From: CADEDV01 sp048498035
GTDB taxonomy: Bacteria > Bacteroidota > Bacteroidia > Chitinophagales > Chitinophagaceae
Length of the DNA: 64,000 nucleotides
Reading direction: 5' to 3'
Assembly (NCBI GenBank): GCA_048498035.1
Contig: JBEHYT010000008.1
Span: forward strand, 62,001 to 126,000
The first letter of the stretch is position 1. Each line of letters starts with the position of its first letter. The notes beneath the pieces are model-generated. The model made no database searches and was not told the DNA's origin. It saw only the letters and a program-made list of their open reading frames with translations. The position numbers and the translations under genes were made by a program. Positions 7,023 to 16,155 of this stretch are shown here, one piece after another.

Positions 7023-9977
7023 CTAACGGATCAAAACAAAAGTTCCTTTTTTAAATACATTCTTGTCGCAGTTGGTAGATGCCCGGATCACATAGACATA
7101 AACATCCGGTGGCTGTGGTGTTCCATGGGATGTTCCATCCCAGCAGGCACCCGCTTGCTTAGAATGAAAAACCAGCTGTCCCCATCGGTTATAAATACTA
7201 AAGTCAATTGCATCTATTGCTCCCCAATATTGGATACCGTAACAATCATTTTTGCCATCGTTGTTTGGTGTAAACCCTGTTGGCATCAGGTATAACCCGT
7301 CATTTCCGCCGCCCACTTTTACCGTTACCGTGTCATAATTGAAACAGCCATTTGTACCTGTTCCTTTTACTATATAGTCTGTAGTAACAATCGGTTTTGC
7401 TATAGGATTGGCAAAATTTGGGCCGGTCAGTGTTTCGGCCGGGGTCCACTGATATTTGATTGCTCCCGTTGCCATCAATTGAGAACGATCATTGGCGCAA
7501 TCCAGGTCTGCCGATCTGCTTGCAACAATAGAAGGTGCTGGCAATACTTCCACATCTTTTGAAAGTGTTTGCGAATAATGGCAAATTTCATCAGTAACTG
7601 TTACGGCGAAGGTTGTATTAGAAGTCGGGAAAACCATCGGATTGGCTACGGACGGATCATCTACAACCCTCGCCGGCTGCCACTGATAGGTATCCCCTCC
7701 CGATGCTGTCAATTGAATCGAATCCCCGGAGCAGAGCCGATCAGGTCCGGCTATTGAAAACACTGCTTGTGGTCGAATTGATACATCCACAGAATCGATA
7801 TAATGACAGCTATTGTTATCCGTAATATCAACGTAATATCGTGTACCAGTAGTAGGACTTGCCACGGGACTTGGGCTTGTCGGGTTATCCAAAGAAGCTG
7901 CTGGCGTCCACAAATAACCCACCCCTCCGTTGGCCTGCAACTGTGTAGAACCATTCATGCATATTTCAGTGTTCGTGGAAACTGAAACCAATGCATCCGG
8001 GAAAATTGATATATCGACAGTATCTTTTGCATGGCACCCGGAGGCCGCCGTGCCATCAACTATGTACCGAGTCGGAATAGCAGGCGTTGCTATCGGGCTT
8101 TCCATGTTAGGATCGGAAAGCGTAGCAACTGGAGTCCAGCTATAATCAATCGCGCCAGTTGTCGTTAAGATGATGGAAGATCCTTTACAAATCGTGGTAT
8201 TTGCAATTGTCTGAACAACCGGATGGTCTACAATGATATCCGCCTCCGCGTTTGGAGAGGTATTTATGGGGGAACACCTGATGCCATCCGTTATGGAAAC
8301 AACGCTATAATGAGTTGTACCAGCAGGTGTAGACTGTACATGGAAGGGCACACCGCTTTCTATACCGGTAGCCGTAAAATTATTGATACCGTCGGTATAG
8401 ACCATCGTAAATGGGCTTGACCCGGTGGCAGCGGTAAAGGTAAGCGAACCTTCCTCTCCAAGGCAAATAGAACTGCCGCCGAGTGTCCCGGATGGCAACA
8501 TCGGATCAGCCCAATAATATTTACTAAGAAACGCGTCTTCCGCACCGTTGGAGGAAAGGATAGTTGTACCAGCTGTCGGATCGAAATCAACGTTCGTTCC
8601 CTTAAAACTACCCGTTAGGTAGAAAAGATTGGTTGCCGGCGAATAGGTACCTTGTCCGAAATCGTCCCCGGTCCCGCCAATTTTGAATGAACAACTGTAC
8701 TGACCATCGAGAGAATACTTAGCGAGAAAAATATCGTAACCACCCGCGCTAACAAGATTGTCAACATTGGGAGATGGATCCATGTCGGAAGAGCCGGTAA
8801 ACCCTCCAGTGAGAAACAGGTGGAAGCCATCTGACGCAATGCTCCATCCAAATTCGCCACCGCTGCCGCCAAAATTAAATCCCCAGACAAGGTTATTGGC
8901 GGAGCTGTATTTTGCGACAAAAACATCGGAAGGACCATTTGAAGTTATAGTATGAACACCTGCTCCGGGATCAATATCTATTGAGCCCCCAAAATCTCCT
9001 ATAAGATATAAATTTCCAGCAGGATCAAATACCAAACTTCGCCCAACATCCGTGGAAGACCCTCCAATACTAAACGCGGATAAGTACTGGCCATCCGAAT
9101 TATATTTGCCGATAAAACATTCGTATCCACCAAGAGATGATAGCAATGCAGCGCCTGGACCCGGATCAAAATCTTCATTAGTGCCTTGAAAAAATCCCGT
9201 TATCGCTACATTTTTACTGGCGTCTGTGGTTAGTCCAAAAATACCTCCGTCGGCATCGCCTAATCCAAAATTAAACGCCCACTGATAGTTTCCCGAAGCA
9301 GAATATTTAGATAAAAAGATCGAACCTGTTGTGGCATTTAATATGGCAGTTCCAGCGCCGGGGTCGAAGTCAACGCTTTCTAAAAAATGGCCGCCTACGT
9401 AGATATCGCCATCTATGTCAGTTGTAACACTAAGACCATTATCTAACCGCGACCCGCCGGTACCAAATGCCCAAAGAAAATTTCCATTGGGATCATACTT
9501 AGCAAGAAAACTGTCTCCCCCGTAGCCGGGATCCCCACCACTTTCACCATTACTTGTTAAAAGAAAAGTTCCGGGCCCTGGATCAAAATCAACATTTGCA
9601 CCCCGAAAATATCCAGTAATAATTACATTTCCCCATTTGTCAACCGTAAGTGCGTTGACATTATCACGGTCGCTTCCTCCAAAATGAAATGCCCATAAAA
9701 ACTGGCCTGAAGATGTATATTTCGCAACATATGCATCAAATACGCCAGTACTAGACATTAAAAAAGAACCGGGTCCCGGATCAAAATCGACATTGACACC
9801 TCCAAATCTTCCACCTTTATAAACATTACCTTGCGCGTCAGTATAAACCGCATTCGATACATCTTCACCGGAACTACCCACGGTGAACCCCCAATTCAAC
9901 TGTTGTGAGAAAGAAAAATTACAGGTATGCAGAAAAATAAAAACCAGAAAGCAGGATAGTTTCCTCGTCATTTTCAT
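7023..9977 (-). CDS. Type IX-secreted beta-propeller/Ig-like protein with gliding-motility type C-terminus
   Basis: A 984-residue exported protein. A signal peptide (hydrophobic to about residue 23, ending FSFSQ) precedes about seven repeats of roughly 60 residues. Each repeat ends in a DFDPGPG-like motif (VDFDPGPGSF, EDFDPGPGAA, IDIDPGAGVH) and contains FLSKY/FVAKY strands, as in SBBP-type propellers. Next comes one Ig-like domain, then four repeats of about 75 residues with a Cys-x-G-x-S start and a Y-x-W-T/Q-P core, typical of PKD/Ig-like stalks. The last ~90 residues, from MPTGFTPNNDGKNDCYGI to KKGTFVLIR, are the type B sorting domain read by the type IX secretion system. It is likely a surface or secreted adhesin; the ligand is unknown. 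Confidence 0.88.
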   Translation of the reverse strand: MKMTRKLSCFLVFIFLHTCNFSFSQQLNWGFTVGSSGEDVSNAVYTDAQGNVYKGGRFGGVNVDFDPGPGSFLMSSTGVFDAYVAKYTSSGQFLWAFHFGGSDRDNVNALTVDKWGNVIITGYFRGANVDFDPGPGTFLLTSNGESGGDPGYGGDSFLAKYDPNGNFLWAFGTGGSRLDNGLSVTTDIDGDIYVGGHFLESVDFDPGAGTAILNATTGSIFLSKYSASGNYQWAFNFGLGDADGGIFGLTTDASKNVAITGFFQGTNEDFDPGPGAALLSSLGGYECFIGKYNSDGQYLSAFSIGGSSTDVGRSLVFDPAGNLYLIGDFGGSIDIDPGAGVHTITSNGPSDVFVAKYSSANNLVWGFNFGGSGGEFGWSIASDGFHLFLTGGFTGSSDMDPSPNVDNLVSAGGYDIFLAKYSLDGQYSCSFKIGGTGDDFGQGTYSPATNLFYLTGSFKGTNVDFDPTAGTTILSSNGAEDAFLSKYYWADPMLPSGTLGGSSICLGEEGSLTFTAATGSSPFTMVYTDGINNFTATGIESGVPFHVQSTPAGTTHYSVVSITDGIRCSPINTSPNAEADIIVDHPVVQTIANTTICKGSSIILTTTGAIDYSWTPVATLSDPNMESPIATPAIPTRYIVDGTAASGCHAKDTVDISIFPDALVSVSTNTEICMNGSTQLQANGGVGYLWTPAASLDNPTSPSPVASPTTGTRYYVDITDNNSCHYIDSVDVSIRPQAVFSIAGPDRLCSGDSIQLTASGGDTYQWQPARVVDDPSVANPMVFPTSNTTFAVTVTDEICHYSQTLSKDVEVLPAPSIVASRSADLDCANDRSQLMATGAIKYQWTPAETLTGPNFANPIAKPIVTTDYIVKGTGTNGCFNYDTVTVKVGGGNDGLYLMPTGFTPNNDGKNDCYGIQYWGAIDAIDFSIYNRWGQLVFHSKQAGACWDGTSHGTPQPPDVYVYVIRASTNCDKNVFKKGTFVLIR

Positions 9978-10003
9978 CTAGCGGATAGTTTAATGGCTAT
10001 CCC

Positions 10004-10011
10004 CAAATATA
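10004..10011 (-). promoter_or_regulatory. -7 promoter element for the propeller gene
   Basis: Minus-strand TATATTTG, exact to TAnnTTTG, 26 bases upstream of the ATG at 9977. Any -33 element would fall inside the 3' end of prfC; no clear TTG is seen there. Confidence 0.5.
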
Positions 10012-10018
10012 ATAAATT

Positions 10019-11605
10019 CTATTTCAGAATCTCCGATGTATAATGAAAGGATATATCAGGATTATTCGCCTTCTCCGTGTTTAAAAACCACTCACTTTGC
10101 GCTAAATACACCATGTGCCCATCTTTATCCGCACCAATATTAGCCTGCTTAAAACGAGCAAATTCGGCCAATTTTTCCGCATCCTCGCTGGTTAGCCAAC
10201 ATGCCTTGAAAAATGGAAGCGAATTGAATTGAACCGATGCACCATATTCATGTAACAAACGGTATTGGATCACTTCAAACTGCAACTCTCCCACACAACC
10301 GATAATCTTCTTATTACCGCCAAATTGGGTAAATAACTGCGCCACACCTTCATCCGTTAACTGTAACAGACCCTTTTCCAATTGCTTGGTTTTCATCGGG
10401 TCTTTATTTACAACTTCTTTGAATATTTCCGGCGAAAAAGAAGGGATGCCAGTGAAATAAAAATCTTCACCCTCCGTCAACGTATCTCCAATCTTGAAAT
10501 TCCCCGTGTCAAACAACCCCACCACATCCCCGGCATACGCATCCTCAATAATACTCTTATCCCGCGCCATAAAACTATAGGGGTTACTAAACCGCACCTC
10601 CTTATCCAATCTCACATGGTGAAAATATTTATTGCGTTCAAACCGGCCTGAACATACCCTGAAAAACGCAATCCGATCCCGGTGCTTTGGATCCAGGTTC
10701 GCATGGATCTTAAACACAAACCCACTTAATTTATCCTCCTCCACATCTACCAGGCGCTTCGTCGTTTCACGACTCCTCGGCGTTGGCGCAATCTTGATAA
10801 ACGTATCCAACATCTCCTTCACACCAAAATTATTAATCGCGCTGCCAAAAAATACCGGGGCAACACGCGCCGCCAAATAGTCGTCAATATTCAAAGGACC
10901 ATTCACACCATCTACCAATTCAACATCTTCCCGCAAAATCCGCGCATCCGCCTCACCCAATTTTTGATCCAATGCAGCATCCGACAAATCGGAGATCACC
11001 AAACTGTCCTCATCAGCCGCTTTCGTATTAGCCGTAAATAACAGCAGGCTTTTATCATGCAGGTTATACACACCCTTAAATTCCTTTCCGCTATTAATCG
11101 GCCACGACATCGGATGCAATTGGATCGACAATTCCTTTTCGATCTCTTCTATCAAATCAAACCGGTTCTTTCCATCCCGGTCCATTTTATTTATAAAAAC
11201 AATTACCGGCGTATCCCGCATCCGGCACACTTCCATCAGCCTTCGCGTTTGATCCTCCACCCCGTTTACACTGTCTACCACAAGTATCACACTATCCACC
11301 GCCGTCAACGTCCGATACGTGTCTTCCGCAAAATCCTTGTGACCCGGTGTATCAAGAAGATTGATCAGGATATTATTATACTCAAAACTCATCACCGAAG
11401 TCGCCACCGAAATTCCGCGCTGCCGCTCAATTTCCATAAAATCGGAAGTTGCATGCTTCTTGATCTTATTACTCTTCACCGCCCCGGCCACCTGTATCGC
11501 TCCACCAAACAACAGGAATTTTTCCGTGAGGGTGGTTTTACCGGCATCCGGGTGACTAATAATCGCAAACGTGCGGCGACGCTGTATCTCGTTATGATAT
11601 TTCAT
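10019..11605 (-). CDS. prfC: Peptide chain release factor 3
   Basis: GTPase that removes RF1/RF2 from the ribosome after peptide release. The G domain is intact: P-loop SHPDAGKTTL at about 17-26, switch region RQRGISVATSV, DTPGHKDF and NKMD. It is followed by the RF3-specific C-terminal domains, with QLEKGLLQLTDEGVAQ and GCVGELQFEVIQYRL. Length (528) matches the family. RF3 is told from EF-G by length and by the ATSDFMEIERQRGIS stretch. It is monocistronic, with a TACTTTTG promoter element about 40 bases upstream. Confidence 0.96.
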   Translation of the reverse strand: MKYHNEIQRRRTFAIISHPDAGKTTLTEKFLLFGGAIQVAGAVKSNKIKKHATSDFMEIERQRGISVATSVMSFEYNNILINLLDTPGHKDFAEDTYRTLTAVDSVILVVDSVNGVEDQTRRLMEVCRMRDTPVIVFINKMDRDGKNRFDLIEEIEKELSIQLHPMSWPINSGKEFKGVYNLHDKSLLLFTANTKAADEDSLVISDLSDAALDQKLGEADARILREDVELVDGVNGPLNIDDYLAARVAPVFFGSAINNFGVKEMLDTFIKIAPTPRSRETTKRLVDVEEDKLSGFVFKIHANLDPKHRDRIAFFRVCSGRFERNKYFHHVRLDKEVRFSNPYSFMARDKSIIEDAYAGDVVGLFDTGNFKIGDTLTEGEDFYFTGIPSFSPEIFKEVVNKDPMKTKQLEKGLLQLTDEGVAQLFTQFGGNKKIIGCVGELQFEVIQYRLLHEYGASVQFNSLPFFKACWLTSEDAEKLAEFARFKQANIGADKDGHMVYLAQSEWFLNTEKANNPDISFHYTSEILK

Positions 11606-11642
11606 ACTGTTGGGCAGAAATCCCTGCTCATTTTTAAGTCGG

Positions 11643-11650
11643 CAAAAGTA
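11643..11650 (-). promoter_or_regulatory. -7 promoter element for prfC
   Basis: Minus-strand TACTTTTG, exact to TAnnTTTG. Transcription would start near 11636, about 30 bases before the prfC ATG. No convincing -33 TTG at the expected distance. Confidence 0.5.
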
Positions 11651-11711
11651 CGAAAAAGCCCCTTCTGCACCTATTGCAAGCCACTCCCATTTCAGGAAGC
11701 CCTGAATTGCC

Positions 11712-11719
11712 TACTTTTG
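11712..11719 (+). promoter_or_regulatory. -7 promoter element for the permease gene
   Basis: TACTTTTG, exact to TAnnTTTG, ending three bases before the ATG at 11723. If active, transcription would begin at or just after that ATG. The transcript would then be leaderless or, more simply, the in-frame ATG at 11765 is the true start with a 40-base leader. Confidence 0.45.
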
Positions 11720-11722
11720 TTT

Positions 11723-12979
11723 ATGCTCCGGCGCTCCGTTCAAATCATCGGCACCAGTTTTAAAATGGCCTTGCAGGAATTGTGGAAAAACAGGCTAAGG
11801 GCCATTCTTTCCCTTTTTGGTATCGCCATCGGCATCTTCTGCATCATCGGCGTACTGGTTACTGTAAATAGTCTTGAACACAACGTACGCAACGAAATAC
11901 AATCACTCGGAACCAATACCATCTACATTGATAAATGGGATTACACAGCCGGCGGCGGGCCCGACTACCCCTGGTGGAAATATGTCAACCGGCCTTCTCC
12001 TAAATACCAGGAAGTAAAACAAATAAAAGAACGAACTGCCACGGCCAAATATGCCGCATTTGTTATCCAAAGCCACGATAATCTCGAATACGGAGGTTCC
12101 CAGTTATCCAATATCAATTTTTATGGCGTAACGGAAGATTTTGATGCCATTCAGCCGCTGTCTATCCCCAACGGACGCTATATTTCCGGGACCGACTTCA
12201 ACCAGGGCACCAATGTAATTGTGCTTGGAGATGAAGTGGCCACCAAATTATTTGGCCGCGCAGAAGTTGCCGTTGGGAAAAAAGTTCAGGCACGGGGAAA
12301 AACGATGGTCGTTATCGGCGTAATAAAAAGACAGGGTAAACAAATGCTGGGCGGATGGGATTTTGACCAAAGCGCCATTATCCCCTACTTTTTTGCCCGG
12401 ACCATGATGAATGAACGCCGATCAGACCCGGTAATCATGGTGCAGGGACTTGATAAACTTAGCAGCAAGGTGCTGAAAGACGATCTTACCGGGACTATGC
12501 GCTCTGTTCACAAACTCAATCCCTATACCGAAAATGATTTTGCACTCAACGATGTAAATGATTTTGGCGACATTCTTACCCCGATTTTCACCGGGCTTAA
12601 TATCGGCGGCTGGATCATCGCGGCCTTTTCCCTGCTTGTGGGCACGTTCGGTGTGGCAAATATCATGTTCGTGTCCGTTCGAGAACGCACCAGCCAGATA
12701 GGACTTAAGAAAGCGCTCGGTGCCAAACGCTTCGTGATACAGGCTGAATTTCTGACGGAATCAGCGTTCCTCTGTATCATCGGCGGACTAATTGGCCTGG
12801 CACTGGTATATGTGCTGGCCATGGTTCTCACCAACCTTCTCAACTTCACCGTTTTCGTTTCCATGGGCTATGTAGCACTGGCACTCATCATCTGCATCAT
12901 CGTGGGAGTGCTGGCAGGATTTATTCCCGCCGTTCAGGCGGCAAAAATGGATCCCGTTGTTGCCATCCGTGGCAAATAA
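11723..12979 (+). CDS. ABC transporter permease, MacB/FtsX type
   Basis: Inner-membrane permease of a MacB-like mechanotransmission ABC system. The order is: one N-terminal span (AILSLFGIAIGIFCIIGVLV), a periplasmic MacB-PCD-like domain from about residue 60 to 280, and three C-terminal spans. The FtsX cytoplasmic signature RERTSQIGLKKALGAKR lies between spans 2 and 3. Length is 418 residues from ATG 11723; ATG 11765 (MALQELWKNRLRA) is an alternative favoured by the promoter position. No ATPase or membrane-fusion gene is adjacent, so its partner must be encoded elsewhere. The substrate is unknown. Confidence 0.88.
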   Translation: MLRRSVQIIGTSFKMALQELWKNRLRAILSLFGIAIGIFCIIGVLVTVNSLEHNVRNEIQSLGTNTIYIDKWDYTAGGGPDYPWWKYVNRPSPKYQEVKQIKERTATAKYAAFVIQSHDNLEYGGSQLSNINFYGVTEDFDAIQPLSIPNGRYISGTDFNQGTNVIVLGDEVATKLFGRAEVAVGKKVQARGKTMVVIGVIKRQGKQMLGGWDFDQSAIIPYFFARTMMNERRSDPVIMVQGLDKLSSKVLKDDLTGTMRSVHKLNPYTENDFALNDVNDFGDILTPIFTGLNIGGWIIAAFSLLVGTFGVANIMFVSVRERTSQIGLKKALGAKRFVIQAEFLTESAFLCIIGGLIGLALVYVLAMVLTNLLNFTVFVSMGYVALALIICIIVGVLAGFIPAVQAAKMDPVVAIRGK

Positions 12980-12994
12980 AGCGCTTACAATAAT

Positions 12995-13002
12995 TACCTT
13001 TG
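12995..13002 (+). promoter_or_regulatory. -7 promoter element abutting tsaD
   Basis: TACCTTTG, exact to TAnnTTTG, with only four bases before the tsaD ATG at 13007. The expected transcription start falls on or next to the start codon, suggesting a leaderless message. Confidence 0.45.
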
Positions 13003-13006
13003 CGCC

Positions 13007-14050
13007 ATGTCCATTTCGATCCTTGCAATTGAATCCAGTTGCGACGAAACCTCAGCAGCGGTTTGCGTAAACGGAAAGATACTTTCCAATTTTATCGCAA
13101 ATCAATCCGTACATGAAAAATACGGGGGCGTAGTGCCTGAACTGGCTTCCCGGGCGCACCTGCAAAATATTGTTCCGGTGATACACACTGCCCTGCAAAC
13201 AGCCGGCTGCTCGGTAAATGACCTGGACGCTATAGCATTCACCCAGGCACCCGGTCTTATCGGCTCGCTGCTGGTCGGAAGCCAGTTTGCCAAATCCTTG
13301 GCCCTGGCGCTCGACAAACCCCTGATTGCTGTTCACCACATGCAGGCACATGTGCTGGCCAACCTTATTGATGATCCCCAACCGGAATTCCCATTTCTCT
13401 GTCTCACCGTAAGCGGCGGTCATACCCAGATCGTACGTTGCCAGTCGCCCACCGATATGCAGGTCATTGGCGAAACGATCGATGATGCTGCAGGCGAAGC
13501 ATTTGACAAATCGGCCAAACTTCTCGGACTTCCTTATCCTGGCGGTCCGCTTATCGACAAATACGCCAGGGAAGGCAATCCTAACCGGTTTCAATTTCCT
13601 GAACCGCAGATAGCGGATCTAAATTTCAGTTTCAGCGGACTAAAAACAGCTATTCTCTACTTTTTGCAAAATGCAGGGAAAAGCACACTTTACCGCGAAA
13701 CAGAAAAAGCTTCTGCGGAAGAACGCGAGCAGTTTATTGCTGCAAACCTGCCCGATATCTGCGCTTCTATCCAGCAGCGCATCATTTCGATCCTGCTGAA
13801 TAAGGTAAAAAAAGCTGCACTGCAGACCGGCATCCGCCATATCTGCCTCGCCGGCGGTGTATCGGCAAACAGCGGACTGCGTAAAAGCTTCGAAGAAATG
13901 GGACAACAGATGGGCTGGAAAACCTATATCCCGGCGTTCCAATACTGCACTGATAATGCAGCAATGATTGCCATTACCGCGTATTATAAATACCAGGAGG
14001 GCGCATTTGCCCCTCTTACCGTTACCGCGTCCGCCCGGGCGGAATGGTAG
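13007..14050 (+). CDS. tsaD: tRNA N6-adenosine threonylcarbamoyltransferase
   Basis: Transfers the threonylcarbamoyl group to A37 of ANN-decoding tRNAs (t6A synthesis) with TsaB and TsaE. The ASKHA-fold landmarks are present: ILAIESSCDETSAAV at the start, the metal-binding histidines in HHMQAHVLAN near residue 108, the CLTVSGGHTQIV nucleotide loop, DDAAGEAFDK, and CLAGGVSANSGLR near residue 280. Length (347) is standard. TsaB and TsaE are not in the window. Confidence 0.96.
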   Translation: MSISILAIESSCDETSAAVCVNGKILSNFIANQSVHEKYGGVVPELASRAHLQNIVPVIHTALQTAGCSVNDLDAIAFTQAPGLIGSLLVGSQFAKSLALALDKPLIAVHHMQAHVLANLIDDPQPEFPFLCLTVSGGHTQIVRCQSPTDMQVIGETIDDAAGEAFDKSAKLLGLPYPGGPLIDKYAREGNPNRFQFPEPQIADLNFSFSGLKTAILYFLQNAGKSTLYRETEKASAEEREQFIAANLPDICASIQQRIISILLNKVKKAALQTGIRHICLAGGVSANSGLRKSFEEMGQQMGWKTYIPAFQYCTDNAAMIAITAYYKYQEGAFAPLTVTASARAEW

Positions 14051-14083
14051 TTGACAACCAACTCCGGCACAGCTTTATAAATC

Positions 14084-14812
14084 ATGAGCAATACCTGGTT
14101 TCGCTTCAAACAGTTTACCATCCACCAGGATCGCTGCGCCATGAAAGTGACCACAGACGCCTGTCTTTTTGGCGCATGGGTAGCCTCCCAAATCCCCCAT
14201 TCGTCGCAGCCGAAAACGGTCCTGGATATCGGAACAGGCACCGGGTTGCTGAGCCTGATGCTGGCACAGGCACATCCCAACCTGCAAATTGACGCCGTGG
14301 AAATTGATCCGGAAGCTGCCCAACAAGCCCGGGAAAATTGCGCCAACAGTCCCTGGGGAAGCCGGATCCGTGTCATCGAAGGAGATATTATGGCGCTTTT
14401 ACCAACTCTTCACAAAACCTACGATATCATTATCACCAACCCCCCATTTTACGAAAATGAACTGGTCTCAGAAAACAGGAAAAAAAATATCGCTCATCAC
14501 AGTAATAATCTCATTTTAAACGATTTGATAGAAATAATTAAAAATAAAATATCAGATACAAGCGCTGTGTTTATTTTATTTCCAGCAAAAAGAGAAGTAG
14601 CCTTTATTAATAAATTGAAGGAAAGTAATTTATCCAACAACCAAATTGTCAAAATTCAACAAACTCCGGCACACGCAGCATTCCGGATCTTTTGCCGCCT
14701 GGGAGGTAAAACGCAGATCAAATATGAAGAAAATATAATAATAACTGATTATCAAGGAAGATATACAGCTCAATTCATAAATTTATTGCAACCGTATTAC
14801 TTGAAGCTGTAA
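14084..14812 (+). CDS. trmN6: tRNA1(Val) A37 N6-methyltransferase-like protein
   Basis: Class I SAM-dependent methylase of the YfiC/TrmN6 group. SAM-binding motif I is VLDIGTGTGLLSLMLAQ (about residues 46-62), followed by the acidic VEIDPEAAQQA. The N6-adenine catalytic motif is NPPFYENE near residue 120. The opening FRFKQFTIHQDRCAMKVTTDACLFGAW matches YfiC. Length is 242. The second half of the gene, from about 14460 to the stop, is strikingly richer in A and T than the first half and its neighbours. The protein still reads as one intact family member. Confidence 0.85.
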   Translation: MSNTWFRFKQFTIHQDRCAMKVTTDACLFGAWVASQIPHSSQPKTVLDIGTGTGLLSLMLAQAHPNLQIDAVEIDPEAAQQARENCANSPWGSRIRVIEGDIMALLPTLHKTYDIIITNPPFYENELVSENRKKNIAHHSNNLILNDLIEIIKNKISDTSAVFILFPAKREVAFINKLKESNLSNNQIVKIQQTPAHAAFRIFCRLGGKTQIKYEENIIITDYQGRYTAQFINLLQPYYLKL

Positions 14813-14820
14813 GTAGGATC

Positions 14821-16023
14821 TTACGCCCCTTCGGCATACTCCCGAAGGTATTGATACTCTTCCATCAGCTCTCCCTTTTGCGCCATGGTGGCGCGGGTAA
14901 TGATGTCCGACCCATTTCCCACCAGGTCTTCCAGCACGTGTTTAATCAGCTGCTCACCGAAATATCGCGACGCATCCCGCGGCAATTCATTCGGGAGATT
15001 ACCTACTGCCATTATGTCTATTGATTCAGGTAGATAAGGCGCAGTCTTCTGCAGGGTCTGGCGATCCACGCCATATACCGGATCTTCAATGGTCTGATCG
15101 CCGAGATTGATGGGCACCGACCCACCCTCATCATCGGTGATATCCGCAATACTGCGGATGATGAAACGCTCATTCTTTACATCGTCTTTTTCAAAGAGAC
15201 GCGGCACCCCTTTGTCCCAATACACCCCATTCATAAGAATGTCCGTTTGCTCTGCAAACGGCAAAAACACACAACGGTAGGCATCCGGGTGGTGGTGGAA
15301 ATCCGTGCGACTATACCCCCCGTTGCCCCTGTGACGGTACAATTCCGGGCCTTTTAACTGGGTATAAACGGGATACGAAAACCGCCGCTCCAGGTATTCA
15401 TCAGGCTCCACTTCATGAATGCCAAGGAGATTCATAATCTCCAGGATACCGTGGGCCACCCGGCCGGAACCGGTTACTGCGATCTTTACGTTTGGCAGAC
15501 GAAGTCCAAAATAAGTATGTATTAACTCACGGAAACTGCGTTGTTTATACACCCTGTCTAAAGTAAAAAGTCCGGTCCTGTTACCGTATGCCATCATCCC
15601 ATTATGGGCTCCCACTACACCGGCAAAGAAGCCAAAGCCAATGATGCGCTGCCCATCTTCATGCTCCAGGCACTCGTAATCGATCAGGCGGATCTGCTTG
15701 TCGAGGATTGCCTTCAGCAACTTCCGGTTATGCGGTTGCATCTTCTTGGTATGCGAAAAAAACAGGTAGGTTTTACCCGGGATAAGCTGACTTACCGGCA
15801 CTTCTTTAATGCCCATCAGGATGTCACAATCACTCACATCATCTACCACCTCCACACCTGCAGAGATATATTCGCGGTCGGAAAAACAGCGGCTCTCCGA
15901 GTGCTGGGCTACCACTTTTACCGTGTCGCTATTTTTATGGATCCACTTGCACTGAGCAGGCGTTAGCGCTACCCTGTTATCGGCCGGTACCTTTCCTTCT
16001 TTTATTAGTCCAATCTTAACCAT
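14821..16023 (-). CDS. Saccharopine dehydrogenase (LYS1)-like / AlaDH-PNT family oxidoreductase
   Basis: NAD(P)-dependent amino-acid dehydrogenase of the alanine dehydrogenase/transhydrogenase N-domain superfamily. The N-terminal half has KVPADNRVALTPAQCKWI and LMGIKEVP. The centre, LIDYECLEHEDGQRIIGFGFFAG, resembles lysine-forming saccharopine dehydrogenase more than alanine dehydrogenase. The Rossmann motif is IAVTGSGRVAHGILEI. The start is set at ATG 16023 (MVKIGLIKEG), where family similarity begins; a 17-residue upstream extension is open but does not look conserved. The substrate is uncertain: it could act on saccharopine or another imino-linked amino acid. Its 3' end is 8 bases from that of trmN6. 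Confidence 0.75.
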   Translation of the reverse strand: MVKIGLIKEGKVPADNRVALTPAQCKWIHKNSDTVKVVAQHSESRCFSDREYISAGVEVVDDVSDCDILMGIKEVPVSQLIPGKTYLFFSHTKKMQPHNRKLLKAILDKQIRLIDYECLEHEDGQRIIGFGFFAGVVGAHNGMMAYGNRTGLFTLDRVYKQRSFRELIHTYFGLRLPNVKIAVTGSGRVAHGILEIMNLLGIHEVEPDEYLERRFSYPVYTQLKGPELYRHRGNGGYSRTDFHHHPDAYRCVFLPFAEQTDILMNGVYWDKGVPRLFEKDDVKNERFIIRSIADITDDEGGSVPINLGDQTIEDPVYGVDRQTLQKTAPYLPESIDIMAVGNLPNELPRDASRYFGEQLIKHVLEDLVGNGSDIITRATMAQKGELMEEYQYLREYAEGA

Positions 16024-16123
16024 GGCTTCCAATTGAATGAGTTGCAAAGTTCGGTCTAAATTGCCCCTCCACAAACCGCAATTACCGGCAAAACCAACCA
16101 GTTATGCCAGTTTTGAAAATAAA

Positions 16124-16155
16124 TTTGCGTAGCCAAATGGCTACATTTATATTTG
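16124..16155 (+). promoter_or_regulatory. Promoter of the arsR operon
   Basis: TTTG at 16124-16127 and TATATTTG at 16148-16155 are separated by 20 bases and match the Bacteroidota -33 and -7 elements exactly. Transcription would start near 16162, about 12 bases before the ATG at 16174. Confidence 0.75.

Noticed and set aside
11057..11722. Long in-frame N-terminal extension (about 220 residues) of the permease
   Set aside because: It runs antisense through the conserved 5' half of prfC and across the intergenic region; the His/Arg-rich sequence has no permease features. The FtsX-type protein begins at ATG 11723 or 11765.
13052..13594. 180-residue minus-strand open frame
   Set aside because: Antisense to tsaD, which is intact and highly conserved on the plus strand.
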